A stretch of DNA of 59,061 nt, from the NCBI GenBank assembly GCA_038251135.1, contig JBBSBR010000002.1:1-59061 (forward strand), in the 5' to 3' direction. The notes beneath the pieces were generated by a model that was not told the origin of the DNA, made no database searches, and saw only the letters and a list, made by a program, of their open reading frames with translations. Shown piece by piece: positions 14,806 through 23,882 of the stretch. Made by a program: the position numbers and the translations under genes. The stretch's first letter is position 1. Each line of letters opens with the position of its first letter. The stretch is from JBBSBR01 sp038251135. Lineage in GTDB: Bacteria > Patescibacteriota > Saccharimonadia > UBA4664.

Positions 14806-17754
14806 TCAGCTGCAGCCAGAAGTGGCGCCGCAACTCTCGCACACGTAGCAAGATCCTGCAGGCCTCATCTTGACACCGCAAGTCATGCAGAGCGGCGCAT
14901 CGGTGGAGACGGCAAACTTCTCCATGAGGTCGGCCGTTGAGTGGGCTCCCACGCTGGAAACCGAGGACAGAACCTCCTTTTCGATGACGACCGATTGGGC
15001 GAGTGTCTCATGGTTGAGACTCTCGTCTGCCAAGGCGGTAACCAGCGAGCTTCCGTATGCAGTATCAACCTGCTCCGTTCGCTCCTGGGCCGTATAGATG
15101 CCGTGGGCTGCCCGATCCTCGTACGGCAAGTGGTCGAGAGCCAGACGCCGGAAGATGTAGTCCATCATGGACTGCGCCATCCGAATATCCGGGTCGGCAG
15201 TCATACCTGCCGGCTCGAAGCGCATGTTCACGAACTTCGAAACGAACGCCTCGAGCGGTACTCCGTATTGCAGGCCGATCGAGACGGCAATCGAGAAGGC
15301 GTCCATAACTCCGGCTAGGGTTGAACCCTGCTTGCCGAGCTTCAGGAAAACCTCTCCCAACTGAACGTCCCCCGGGTATGAGCCGGCGGTCATGTAGCCC
15401 TCGGCTCCCGCCACCACGAACGATGTCGTGAGGCTGGGACGCTGCGTTGGCAGACGCCGGCGAACCGGACGGTGGTCTGCGACCACCTCGGACACCGGCG
15501 CTTCAGCCGTCTTCGGAGCAGAACTGCCTCCGGAGAGCGGCTGACCGACCTTGCATTCGTCACGGTAGATGGCCAGGGCCTTCACCCCGTACTTCCATCC
15601 GGCCATGTGAATCGCTTCGACATCATCGACCGTAGTCTCTTTAGGCAGATTGACGGTCTTGGAGATGCCTCCCGACAAGAACGGCTGAGTTGCCGCCATC
15701 ATCAGAACGTGCCCCATGGGCGAGATTGCTCGCTCGCCCACGGCGCAGTCGAAGACGGAGTAGTGAGCCTCGTCGAGACCCGGTGCCCCCACCACGTGAC
15801 CCTTGTCGGCGATAAAGTCGACGATGGCCTTGATGGCTTCTTCGTTGTACCAGAGCTTGGCGAGAGCCTGCGGAACCGTCTGGTTGACGATCTGCATCGA
15901 GCCCCCGCCCACCAGCTTCTTGAACTTGATGAGCGAGAAGTCCGGCTCGATGCCGGTCGTGTCGCAGTCCATCATGAAGCCGATGGTGCCGGTCGGTGCC
16001 AGCAGGCTGGCCTGGGCGTTGCGCCAACCCTGCTCCCGACCCAATTCATTGCCCTTCTGCCACTCAACGGCCGCCGCCTCGGCCACGGGCCGAGAGAGGT
16101 AGTCGAGCACTGCAGTGCCGAGACCGGACCGAGCCCCATCGGGAAGCCAACCCTGATGGGACCGGTCGAGCAGGCGCTTCGAAGCGGTCTCGTGCATCTT
16201 CATGACCCGCTCGTGGGGAGCCTGGTTGCGGGCAAACCCCACGTACGGTCCTACCACGCCGGCCAGCTCGGCCGATACGCGGTAGGCCGTGGACGTCAGC
16301 AGGCTAGTGATGGCCGCAGCCAGTCCGCGCCCTGCTTCAGAGTCGTACGCCAGTCCGGATACCATCAAAAGCGCACCGAGGTTGGCGTAACCGATCCCCA
16401 ACTGCCGGTACTCGCGCGTCGTCCGGCCGATGGGCTCGGTCGGAAAATCAGCGAAGCAGATGGAGATGTCCATGGCCAGCGTAATGAGCCTGGTTGCCTT
16501 CACGAATCGCTCCGTGGCGAAACTGTGGTCCTCGTTCAGGAACTTCAACAAATTCAAGCTCGCCAAGTTGCACGAGCTGTTATCGAGCGACAGGTACTCC
16601 GAACACGGATTTGAGGCCGTAATGCGGCCTGTTTCCGGGTTGGTGTGCCAGTCGTTGATGGTGTCGTCGTACTGCAGGCCGGGATCGGCAGCGGCCCAGG
16701 CGGCCTCCGCGATTTGCGCCCACAGCATACGGGCGTCGACGGTGTCGATGACCTCGCCCGCCCCGACGCCCGCGTTGTTGCCGCGGCCGATCAGATCGAA
16801 CGGTTTGCCGTCAACGACCGCCTGCATGAACGCGTCGGTGACACGCACTGAGTTGTTCGCGTTCTGGTACTGAACGCTCGCGGTGTCCTCGCCCCCGGGA
16901 TCCATGTCGAATCCAGCATCGCGCAGGACGCGGATCTTCTTCTCCTCATCGGCCTTAACTTTCACGAAGTGCTCAATGTCGGGGTGATCGACATCGAGGA
17001 CGACCATCTTGGCGGCGCGACGAGTCGCTCCGCCGCTCTTGATCGTTCCAGCTGAGGCATCGGCTCCGCGCATGAAGCTCACCGGTCCGGAGGCGTTGCC
17101 GCCGCTGGACAGCAACTCCTTCGAGGCGCGGATGCGCGACAGGTTGAGACCCGCCCCGCTGCCGCCCTTGAAGATCAAACCCTCCTCGCGGTACCAGTTG
17201 AGGATCGAGTCCATGGTGTCGTCGACCGACAGGATGAAGCAGGCCGAAACCTGCTGCGGCTCCGACGTGCCGACATTGAACCAGACCGGCGAGTTGAAGG
17301 CGAAGTGCTGGTGCAGCAATAGCCAGGTCAGCTCCTGCTCGAAGATCTCGGCATCGGCGTCGCTCGCGAAGTAGCCGTTGTCGCGCCCCGCCTCGACGTA
17401 CTTGCGTACGACGCGGTCGATGAGCTGACGAAGGCTGAACTCGCGATTGCCCTGGTCCTTATGGCCGCGGAAGTACTTGGTGGCCACGATGGTGGAGGCG
17501 TTGACGGACCATAAGTCCGGGAACTCAACGCCCTCCTGTGCAAAGACGGTAACGCCCGTCTTGTAGTTCTTCTGATTGATGTCGCGGTACTCCCATGTCA
17601 CCTCGTCGTACGGATGCACGCCGGGAGTCGAGAACTCGCGTTCGATCGTGAGACCGACGGCATTGGCCGGAGCGGTCTGACGGTGATCGAAATCGCTGTG
17701 CTTGGCGTGGCCGCCCTCCGAGAGCGAAGGTGCGGTATCGATAGTGGCGGTCAT
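14806..17754 (-). CDS. nrdJ: B12-dependent ribonucleotide reductase (class II)
   Basis: Class II reductase (982 residues) converting ribonucleotides to deoxyribonucleotides with adenosylcobalamin. The core has Asn-Pro-Cys-Ser-Glu-Tyr-Leu (active-site Asn-Cys-Glu) and Asn-Leu-Ala-Ser-Leu-Asn, plus Leu-Ala-Pro-Thr-Gly-Thr-Ile-Gly. The C-terminal tail has two CXXC pairs (Cys-Met-Thr-Cys, Cys-Glu-Ser-Cys) and a last Cys, a zinc ribbon common in this subfamily. The ATG at 17754 follows GGAAGGAAAG; the open frame upstream is leader. It is cytoplasmic and oxygen-independent. NrdR lies just upstream. No B12 synthesis genes are seen, so the cofactor must come from outside or from genes elsewhere. Confidence 0.96.
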   Translation of the reverse strand: MTATIDTAPSLSEGGHAKHSDFDHRQTAPANAVGLTIEREFSTPGVHPYDEVTWEYRDINQKNYKTGVTVFAQEGVEFPDLWSVNASTIVATKYFRGHKDQGNREFSLRQLIDRVVRKYVEAGRDNGYFASDADAEIFEQELTWLLLHQHFAFNSPVWFNVGTSEPQQVSACFILSVDDTMDSILNWYREEGLIFKGGSGAGLNLSRIRASKELLSSGGNASGPVSFMRGADASAGTIKSGGATRRAAKMVVLDVDHPDIEHFVKVKADEEKKIRVLRDAGFDMDPGGEDTASVQYQNANNSVRVTDAFMQAVVDGKPFDLIGRGNNAGVGAGEVIDTVDARMLWAQIAEAAWAAADPGLQYDDTINDWHTNPETGRITASNPCSEYLSLDNSSCNLASLNLLKFLNEDHSFATERFVKATRLITLAMDISICFADFPTEPIGRTTREYRQLGIGYANLGALLMVSGLAYDSEAGRGLAAAITSLLTSTAYRVSAELAGVVGPYVGFARNQAPHERVMKMHETASKRLLDRSHQGWLPDGARSGLGTAVLDYLSRPVAEAAAVEWQKGNELGREQGWRNAQASLLAPTGTIGFMMDCDTTGIEPDFSLIKFKKLVGGGSMQIVNQTVPQALAKLWYNEEAIKAIVDFIADKGHVVGAPGLDEAHYSVFDCAVGERAISPMGHVLMMAATQPFLSGGISKTVNLPKETTVDDVEAIHMAGWKYGVKALAIYRDECKVGQPLSGGSSAPKTAEAPVSEVVADHRPVRRRLPTQRPSLTTSFVVAGAEGYMTAGSYPGDVQLGEVFLKLGKQGSTLAGVMDAFSIAVSIGLQYGVPLEAFVSKFVNMRFEPAGMTADPDIRMAQSMMDYIFRRLALDHLPYEDRAAHGIYTAQERTEQVDTAYGSSLVTALADESLNHETLAQSVVIEKEVLSSVSSVGAHSTADLMEKFAVSTDAPLCMTCGVKMRPAGSCYVCESCGATSGCS

Positions 17755-17949
17755 GTCACTCACTTTCCTTCCTGCCTCACGGCAGACTGAAGTTTGCAGT
17801 GTGCCGCGCCGACAGTCGGGATTGACTGGTCGGTTATTACGGACCCGCGGGGCACCTGTACGCGGCTCACAAATCAGTGTTCCGTGTATGCCCTCCACAG
17901 GCTCCCCAAGAGCCCGCAATAACCATGATTCTTAGAAATAAACTGTCAA
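17755..17949 (-). promoter_or_regulatory. Structured leader of nrdJ, unassigned
   Basis: A TTGACA box (17949-17944) with a weak -10 starts a leader of about 170 bases holding at least three hairpins: GGCTC/GAGCC, a bulged CCGAC-AGTC/GACTGTCGG, and CTGCC/GGCAG just before the ribosome site. A B12 riboswitch would make sense before a B12 enzyme, and AGGTGCC plus a CACTG-containing segment are reminiscent of one, but the conserved GCCACTG core is not intact. No palindromic NrdR box pair was found. Confidence 0.35.
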
Positions 17950-18030
17950 AGTTCTGCTTTCCGAACCCCGTTTGGAGCCGGTGCCGAGGGTCGACTAACA
18001 ATCCCCCGCATCCGCCTCAAACAACCCCGC

Positions 18031-18486
18031 CTAGACCTTGGCCCGCAGCCGCCGCAATTCCGCTTCAAAACTTGCTACGTCAGTGAAGCTCCGATACACG
18101 CTGGCAAAGCGCACGTAAGCCACTTCGTCGAGCTGCTCAAGCTTTAGCATCACCAGTTCGCCAATCTCAGCACTCGGTATCTCGCTCTCGCCGCGAGCGC
18201 GCAGATCGCGCTCGATCTGATTGATTATTTCCTCGGTTTCGCTAATCGCGATCGGCCGCTTCTCAACGGCCCGGTAGACGCCCGAAGCCACTTTGTTGCG
18301 GCTAAAGAGTTCCCGACGGCCATCTTTCTTAACGACGGCCAAGGTGGGCGTCTCCATGCGCTCGTAGGTCGTAAATCTGGCACCGCAGCGCAGACATTGC
18401 CGGCGCCGGCGGATCGAGGATGAGTCATCGAGGTCCCGCGATTCGATCACTTTCGAGTCGAGATACCCGCAGTCAAAACACTTCAC
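18031..18486 (-). CDS. nrdR: Transcriptional repressor NrdR
   Basis: NrdR (151 residues, normal length) represses ribonucleotide reductase genes. The N-terminal zinc ribbon has Cys at 3, 6, 31 and 34 with the basic Arg-Arg-Arg-Arg between. The ATP-cone domain follows (Val-Val-Lys-Lys-Asp-Gly-Arg-Arg-Glu near 52), with Arg-Phe-Ala-Ser-Val-Tyr-Arg-Ser-Phe near 125. The start is GTG. It reads nucleotide state (ATP versus dATP) and binds NrdR boxes. It lies directly upstream of nrdJ on the same strand, its expected target, though clear boxes were not found. Confidence 0.96.
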   Translation of the reverse strand: MKCFDCGYLDSKVIESRDLDDSSSIRRRRQCLRCGARFTTYERMETPTLAVVKKDGRRELFSRNKVASGVYRAVEKRPIAISETEEIINQIERDLRARGESEIPSAEIGELVMLKLEQLDEVAYVRFASVYRSFTDVASFEAELRRLRAKV

Positions 18487-18739
18487 AAATAACTAACTTT
18501 CTACGTTTACTCCATATGTAGCGTACGTAAGAACTATTATAACGCTAGTGGTCCGTAAACCGTCAATGATACGAATTAATGACTTTGGGTAGGCGTTAGT
18601 AACGTCTAACTGCGTACCGCTACGGATGTTATCCACAGTTTGGCAAGACATATAGCGTAACGATTATTGCGATGCAACACCATATAAATGATAAGGTCCC
18701 GCCTTGCGCAGAGCGCAAAGCGGGACGATGACGAACAAT
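18487..18739. other. Non-coding gap between nrdR and the ParB-like gene
   Basis: About 250 bases without a convincing frame. It contains one perfect DnaA-box sequence TTATCCACA (18629-18637) and the terminator of the ParB-like gene (18696-18726). A single box is not enough to call an origin. Confidence 0.5.
18696..18726 (-). terminator. Hairpin terminator after the ParB-like gene
   Basis: Stem GTCCCGC plus TTGCGC with its complement (13 pairs, one bulge each side), 13 bases after the stop. The U-tract is weak (CTTATCATTT). Confidence 0.65.
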
Positions 18740-19855
18740 CTAACGGGATGGGATCAACCTGCGCAAATCATCGCCGATGGCGAGCGATCGTTTGACCGCC
18801 GGACTGCTACCCACATCGACGTCTGGTAGAATCCCGTTTTCGATCGCCCGCTGGACCGACTGGAGTGAGCGCACATCGGCAGCTGCGGCATCGGCGGCCG
18901 CCTTGTGTACTGTGCGAACCAATTTTTCGTTCAAACCGTAGTTTGCCAGCTCGTCACCGAACAGCGATACGGCCTCGGGATCGATGCGGTCTTTGATAAC
19001 GGCCGCGATATAGGTACGCACATCGGCCGACCTCTTCTGTTCCGACACGATCACCTTCATGTGGCGTCGAATGTCTTCGTCGCTAAACCCGGCCGCCTGC
19101 AGGCGGCTAAGTTCAATCGCGGATGTGAACGAAATGGCCTTCTTCTTCGTCGCGGTCACAACCTCTGCCGGCAGTTCGCAGAAAGCCAATGCGCTGCGGA
19201 CGAACGCCGGCCGCTGGTTGATCGATCGGCCAAAAGCCGCCATCGTGAGCTTCGGCTCTAACCGCTTGGCGATCGTCCAGCGCCGCCGCAAGCGGTCGGC
19301 GATCACATCGATCGTCAATGGCTCGGCCGTGTTCTCAGTCAACTGCATGTCGAGCGCCGCCCGCGGATCCGGATCCACAACGATCCGTACCTCCATGCCG
19401 TCCGGCGAGAGATTTACGTGGCGCTCGATGCAATTTCGAGCATGATCCTGGCTGTCGGACTCTTGGCAGTCCGAACATCCCCGTTCAAAGAGAATCAGGT
19501 TGGCAAGCGTTCGTCGATGGCCGAATATCACGACGTAGAAGTAGCCGGTCTCCAGATCGGAGACGAGTTCGGCGGCCTGCGTCTGACTGCCCAGAGCCAG
19601 GTTGAAGTACGACACGTAGGCATCAGCCTTGGCGCGGGTCGTGAGCGCTGCGATAAGCGGCAGCTGCAACATGCCGAGCGAAGCGATGCTGTCGGCCAGC
19701 CCGATGATCGTTTCCTGGTCGTAGGTCTTGCGGACCTGGTCGATGATGTTGACGACACCGGGATGAAGCTGCGATGCGTAAATACGTGAGTAGGGCTTGT
19801 CTGCCGGACGCTCCGATGCCGGAGCGGGCGCAACACGAACGTTTCGCGGTGCCAT
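18740..19855 (-). CDS. ParB/Spo0J-like protein with inserted cysteine cluster
   Basis: A 371-residue ParB-family protein. The N-terminal ParB fold shows Ile-Ala-Ser-Leu-Gly-Met-Leu-Gln-Leu-Pro near 57-66 and the box Gly-His-Arg-Arg-Thr-Leu-Ala at about 112-118, which in ParB binds CTP. Directly after it is an unusual Cys-rich insert, Cys127-Ser-Asp-Cys130 with Cys142 and His146, a possible zinc or metal site not usual in ParB. A helix-turn-helix-type helical domain follows (about 190-300). The ATG at 19855 follows GGAG at 8 bases. No parA partner is adjacent, so it may be a stand-alone regulator rather than the segregation protein. Confidence 0.75.
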   Translation of the reverse strand: MAPRNVRVAPAPASERPADKPYSRIYASQLHPGVVNIIDQVRKTYDQETIIGLADSIASLGMLQLPLIAALTTRAKADAYVSYFNLALGSQTQAAELVSDLETGYFYVVIFGHRRTLANLILFERGCSDCQESDSQDHARNCIERHVNLSPDGMEVRIVVDPDPRAALDMQLTENTAEPLTIDVIADRLRRRWTIAKRLEPKLTMAAFGRSINQRPAFVRSALAFCELPAEVVTATKKKAISFTSAIELSRLQAAGFSDEDIRRHMKVIVSEQKRSADVRTYIAAVIKDRIDPEAVSLFGDELANYGLNEKLVRTVHKAAADAAAADVRSLQSVQRAIENGILPDVDVGSSPAVKRSLAIGDDLRRLIPSR

Positions 19856-19987
19856 TACATCCACTCCGTTCCGAAGTAATCGAGCTTGGATATCAAGTTA
19901 CGCCGAGCTACCCCAAACAGCACTGAGATACTCTAACTATAACGGTAGGCTTGCAGTGAGCGTCAAGGAAATTTTAGTGATTAAACC

Positions 19988-20016
19988 AAAAACCGACCCA
20001 TTTCGGGTCGGTTTTT
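19988..20016. terminator. ftsZ terminator
   Basis: AAAAACCGACCC/GGGTCGGTTTTT hairpin with A and T tracts at both ends, 16 bases after the ftsZ stop. Confidence 0.9.
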
Positions 20017-20031
20017 CAGGGAATGCGCTGA

Positions 20032-21456
20032 CTATTCGACTTTGCGGCGGATGAATGCCGGTACGTCGAGATCGTCGTCCAGACCCAAGTCAGCCAATGG
20101 CTGTCGGCTGAATGCCTCGGCGGCTACCTCATCCTTACTTGCCTTGGAACTCAGTAAATCTTGGGAGTCATCATGCCTGACGCGCGCGGACTTTGCTCCG
20201 TGTCTGTCGTGATCGGGCTGCTCCTCTAAGTCGTTGTCCTCCGGCTCTATCGAAGCCAAGGGCGCAAACCGCCTGGGGGGCGCAACGACCTCCGGCTCAG
20301 CCGTCGGCAACGGAAGCACTTCCGGTTCGACCGCCGTCTGCGGGCGCTCATTAATGAACGGCTGACGCGGGTTGGGCATTACCGGCTGGCTAAAGACGGG
20401 CTCAAGCTCCACAACCTCCTCCACTTCAACAACCTCCGGCTCGTGGTGTATGACGCGGGGAGCGGTACGAACCTCACGCACCCGATCGACGGATTCGCGG
20501 GGAGAGTTATCGAACCCGGTCGCGACCACCGTAATCTGCAGGTCGTCCTCAAGCGAATCGTCGAGCACGGCGCCAAAAATAATATTGGCCTCAGGATCGA
20601 CAGCATCGGTAACGGTCTTGGCAGCCTCGTCGATCTCATGCATGGTCATGTTTCGACCGCCGGTAATGTTGAAGAGTACGCCGCGCGCTCCTTCGATCGA
20701 AGTCTCAAGCAACGGCGAGTCGATCGCCTGACGAGCGGCCTCGACGGCACGGTTATCACCTCGAGCGCGGCCGATGCCCATAAGCGCCGAACCGGCATTG
20801 CTCATGATCGCCTTAACATCGGCAAAATCGAGGTTGATGAGTCCGTGAATCGTAATCAGGTTCGAGATTCCCTGCACGCCCTGCTGCAATACTTCGTCGA
20901 CGATACCGAAAGCATCAACGAGCGAAGTCTTGCGATCGATCATCTGAAGCAATCGATCGTTAGGGATGGTAATCAAGGTGTCGACATTATCTTTCAACTC
21001 CAAAATACCGGATTCAGCCGAACGGCGCCGACGCTCGCCTTCGAACGTAAACGGCTTCGTCACAATGGCTACCACCAGTGCTCCAGCCTCTCTGGCTGCG
21101 GAAGCCACGAGCGGAGCAGCCCCGGTACCGGTCCCACCGCCCTCGCCGAGCGTAATGAAGACCATATCGGCCCCTTTGACCGCTTCATAGACTTCCTTCT
21201 CGCTCTCTTCGGCCGCCTTACGACCAACCTCCGGATCGGCTCCGGCGCCGAGTCCGCGGGTAGTCTCGCGCCCGATGTGAATCTTGTGTCCGGCTTTTGC
21301 GTGAACCAATGCCTGAGCATCCGTATTGATAACGAGAAACTCGACACCGGGCATATTGGCTTCGATCATGCGATTGATCGCCGATCCACCGCCGCCCCCG
21401 ATTCCTATAACTTTGATCCGAGCTGACGTATCAACCTCGGGTAGAATTTCGGCCAT
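20032..21456 (-). CDS. ftsZ: Cell division protein FtsZ
   Basis: Tubulin-like GTPase (474 residues) that builds the Z ring. The GTP-binding loops are Gly-Gly-Gly-Gly-Ser-Ala-Ile-Asn near residue 19 and the tubulin signature Gly-Gly-Gly-Thr-Gly-Thr-Gly-Ala-Ala near 105. The GTPase domain ends near 320; a Glu/Pro-rich linker of about 130 residues follows, and the tail Asp-Val-Pro-Ala-Phe-Ile-Arg-Arg-Lys is the conserved peptide that binds FtsA and other partners. A strong AAGGAG precedes the ATG. FtsA is the next gene upstream, but each has its own promoter and terminator. Confidence 0.98.
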   Translation of the reverse strand: MAEILPEVDTSARIKVIGIGGGGGSAINRMIEANMPGVEFLVINTDAQALVHAKAGHKIHIGRETTRGLGAGADPEVGRKAAEESEKEVYEAVKGADMVFITLGEGGGTGTGAAPLVASAAREAGALVVAIVTKPFTFEGERRRRSAESGILELKDNVDTLITIPNDRLLQMIDRKTSLVDAFGIVDEVLQQGVQGISNLITIHGLINLDFADVKAIMSNAGSALMGIGRARGDNRAVEAARQAIDSPLLETSIEGARGVLFNITGGRNMTMHEIDEAAKTVTDAVDPEANIIFGAVLDDSLEDDLQITVVATGFDNSPRESVDRVREVRTAPRVIHHEPEVVEVEEVVELEPVFSQPVMPNPRQPFINERPQTAVEPEVLPLPTAEPEVVAPPRRFAPLASIEPEDNDLEEQPDHDRHGAKSARVRHDDSQDLLSSKASKDEVAAEAFSRQPLADLGLDDDLDVPAFIRRKVE

Positions 21457-21515
21457 AAATGTTTAACTCCTTACCACCAAGACCCGTAAGGCTAATGCCT
21501 AGGGGTATAGTCAGC

Positions 21516-21545
21516 AGTCTAACACCTTTGCGAAATACAATGCAA
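21516..21545 (-). promoter_or_regulatory. Candidate ftsZ promoter in an AT-rich gap
   Basis: The 300-base gap between ftsA and ftsZ is AT-rich. On the minus strand TTGCAT (21545-21540) and TAGACT (21521-21516) are spaced by 18 bases, giving a leader of about 53 bases with the AAGGAG site. Nothing else was recognised in the gap besides the ftsA terminator. Confidence 0.4.
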
Positions 21546-21712
21546 ATAATGTATTCAGGCTTTTTTAGGTAATATTTTGCACTAATTATGTATACGATAT
21601 TGATGTTTTATCCCTTACATCAAGCATATCTATTTAGTACTCAAGTGGATCAATATTTGATACGTCAAAATCACTGCATAAAAGTTTTCCACAGATAGCT
21701 GATATTTCCACC

Positions 21713-21739
21713 AAAAAAGCCTCGCCAAGGCGAGGCTTT
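21713..21739 (-). terminator. ftsA terminator
   Basis: Perfect 8-base stem GCCTCGCC/GGCGAGGC with a 2-base loop, followed on the minus strand by TTTTTT. Confidence 0.9.
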
Positions 21740-21760
21740 ATCAATCTTATGCGTAGATAC

Positions 21761-22987
21761 TTAAGGCAGAAAACTCTTAATCATGTCTTTCAGCTTGTCG
21801 CCAATTCCCTGCCCGTTGACCGGTGCAATGCGGGCGTGACTCATATTTTCGAGCATCAAACCGACGGGAGCCGCGAAGGCAGGATCGGCAATGCGGTCCA
21901 CAATCCCGCTAAAGCCTTCGGGTTGACCGATAACCACGGGGAGATCCAACAGCTCTTTGGCCAGATCTTCGATACCGGCCATCTTGGCGCCGCCGCCCGT
22001 CAGAACAATGCCGGCCGGCAACAGATGATCCTTGCCTACCTTCTTGAGCTCGGCTCGCACGAGTGCGAATATCTCTTCTAGCCGGGCGTCCACAATCCCC
22101 TGCAGCTCGCGCCGCGTGACGAGGTTATCTTCGTCTTCAAGTTCCTCAATGCGTATTTTCTCGTGCGGGTTAGCCTTCGAGTGATTGGCCTTCACGTACT
22201 TGAGCTTAATCTTCTCGGCAGTATCGATGTCGGTCTTGAGGCCGATCGCCAAGTCGTTGGTGATGTGGCCGGCTCCCACGGGCAAAACGCTCGAGTAGAG
22301 CACGTCGCCCTCCTCAAATACGGCGATGCCGGTCGTGCCGCCGCCGATATCGACCAGGGCGACGCCGAGTTCTTTCTGGCGCTTCGTCAGGACCGCCCGG
22401 GCGGCCGCCAGCGGCACCAGTACCTGACCCTGAATCGTAATGCCGACTTGGTAGATGCTGCGGTCGAGATTCTTAATGGCCGGTGTCGCACCGGTAACGA
22501 TGTGGGATTCTACCTCGAGGCGGACGCCCTGCATCCCGACCGGATCCTTAATGTTGGTCTGGCCGTCCACGGTATACGATCGCGGAAAGACCTGAATAAT
22601 TTCACGGTTGAGGGGCAGTTGAATGGCCGTAGCGGCTACCTGGGCACGCTCAAGGTCTTCCACGGTGATCTCCTGATCGGCCCGTCCGATGGCAATCACG
22701 CCCTTTGAGTTGAGACTCGAGACATGAGCGCCGTCGATCGAGATGGTAGCGCGATCGATAGCCACGCCGGAAATGCGTTCGGCTTCCTCCACCGCCGCCG
22801 TAATGGCCGACACCGTCTCGTCGACATCCACCACGACGCCCTTACGCATACCGCTGGTAGGCGCCACGCCCACGCCGATGACGCTGGGCTGAGCGGTACC
22901 TTCCTCGCGCAAGCCGACGATGCAGGTTACGTTCGTGGAGCCTACATCTAGGCCAATGTATATCTCTTCGGTTGGTTTAGACGCCAC
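21761..22987 (-). CDS. ftsA: Cell division protein FtsA
   Basis: Actin-like ATPase (408 residues) that ties the Z ring to the membrane. It opens with Tyr-Ile-Gly-Leu-Asp-Val-Gly-Ser-Thr-Asn-Val (phosphate 1 loop), has Val-Asp-Ile-Gly-Gly-Gly-Thr-Thr-Gly near 213 (phosphate 2) and Val-Leu-Thr-Gly-Gly-Gly-Ala near 335 (adenosine motif). The tail Leu-Lys-Asp-Met-Ile-Lys-Ser-Phe-Leu-Pro is the amphipathic membrane-targeting helix. The start is GTG with GGAG 10 bases upstream and a good promoter before it. Confidence 0.97.
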   Translation of the reverse strand: MASKPTEEIYIGLDVGSTNVTCIVGLREEGTAQPSVIGVGVAPTSGMRKGVVVDVDETVSAITAAVEEAERISGVAIDRATISIDGAHVSSLNSKGVIAIGRADQEITVEDLERAQVAATAIQLPLNREIIQVFPRSYTVDGQTNIKDPVGMQGVRLEVESHIVTGATPAIKNLDRSIYQVGITIQGQVLVPLAAARAVLTKRQKELGVALVDIGGGTTGIAVFEEGDVLYSSVLPVGAGHITNDLAIGLKTDIDTAEKIKLKYVKANHSKANPHEKIRIEELEDEDNLVTRRELQGIVDARLEEIFALVRAELKKVGKDHLLPAGIVLTGGGAKMAGIEDLAKELLDLPVVIGQPEGFSGIVDRIADPAFAAPVGLMLENMSHARIAPVNGQGIGDKLKDMIKSFLP

Positions 22988-23021
22988 TTAGGATGTACTC
23001 CGCTTTCTATCTATTGCGACT

Positions 23022-23051
23022 ATTATAGTGCTTAGGCCGGCTATTGCGCAA
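23022..23051 (-). promoter_or_regulatory. ftsA promoter
   Basis: TTGCGC (23051-23046) and TATAAT (23027-23022) with an 18-base spacer; start near 23015, leaving a leader of about 28 bases with a GGAG site. Confidence 0.65.
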
Positions 23052-23135
23052 ACGCTGTATGCACTTAGTATACCGCCGTTGGCTGCAATAGGAAATGGTT
23101 CACCATGAACACATTTTGTATGCACATTTGCCTGC

Positions 23136-23882
23136 CTACTTAGTTAGAATCTCCGCCCCGTCGGGCAAGACCAGAACCGTATGCTCAAACTGAGCCGAAA
23201 GGCTGCCGTCCGCCGCCACGATCGTCCAGCCGTCATCGAGAATCTCAATATCAATGCCGCCCAGCGTCGCCATCGGTTCGATGGCGATCGTCATCCCTGC
23301 TTCGAGTTTCATACCGCGGCCCTTTGAACCGTAGTTTAAGATGAGCGGATCCTCGTGCAGCTCATGCCCGACACCGTGGCCGCTCAGGTCTTCTATGACC
23401 CCCAAATTATCCTTACGGAGTCTGAGCTCGACGGCGTTGCTGATATCGCCTATACGGGCGCCCGCGCGAACTTGCTTAATACCGTTGCTAAGCGCTCCGC
23501 AGGTTGCGGTCATCAGCTTTTCGGCGAGCGCATCAACGCGGCCGACGCCAACCGTAATTGCTCCGTCGGTAATCATCCCGTGATAATCCACACCGAAATC
23601 GAGCCCCACGATGTCGCCGTCGCGCAATACTCTTGATCCGGGAATACCGTGTACCACTTCGTCGTTGACGGAGATACAAATTACACCGGGAAAGCCCTGA
23701 TAGCCCAAGAAGGCCGGCTTGCCTCCAAGACGTTTAAGCTCTGCTGCGGCCAGACGGTCCAAGTCGCCGGTCGTAATACCGTCAACCGATAAAGGCTTAA
23801 GGTACTTTAAGACGGATGCGAGCATCGCCCCGCTGATACGGATATCTGCAATCTCCTGAGGGTTTTTAACCTGATTTTTCAT
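23136..23882 (-). CDS. map: Methionine aminopeptidase, type I
   Basis: Removes the initiator Met from new proteins (248 residues, normal for type Ia). The dinuclear metal site is visible: Asp in Leu-Asp-Phe-Gly-Val-Asp, Asp in Met-Ile-Thr-Asp-Gly-Ala-Ile, His in Gly-Val-Gly-His-Glu-Leu-His-Glu-Asp-Pro, Glu in Ile-Ala-Ile-Glu-Pro-Met and a final Glu in Gln-Phe-Glu-His-Thr. It overlaps adk by ATGA, a common pairing. Together with def and fmt (at 40.2-41.7 kb) it completes N-terminal Met processing in this window. Confidence 0.97.
   Translation of the reverse strand: MKNQVKNPQEIADIRISGAMLASVLKYLKPLSVDGITTGDLDRLAAAELKRLGGKPAFLGYQGFPGVICISVNDEVVHGIPGSRVLRDGDIVGLDFGVDYHGMITDGAITVGVGRVDALAEKLMTATCGALSNGIKQVRAGARIGDISNAVELRLRKDNLGVIEDLSGHGVGHELHEDPLILNYGSKGRGMKLEAGMTIAIEPMATLGGIDIEILDDGWTIVAADGSLSAQFEHTVLVLPDGAEILTK

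Noticed and set aside
17755..17919. N-terminal extension of the class II reductase up to 17919
   Set aside because: The frame is open, but a strong SD precedes the ATG at 17754 and the upstream part looks like structured leader, not protein.
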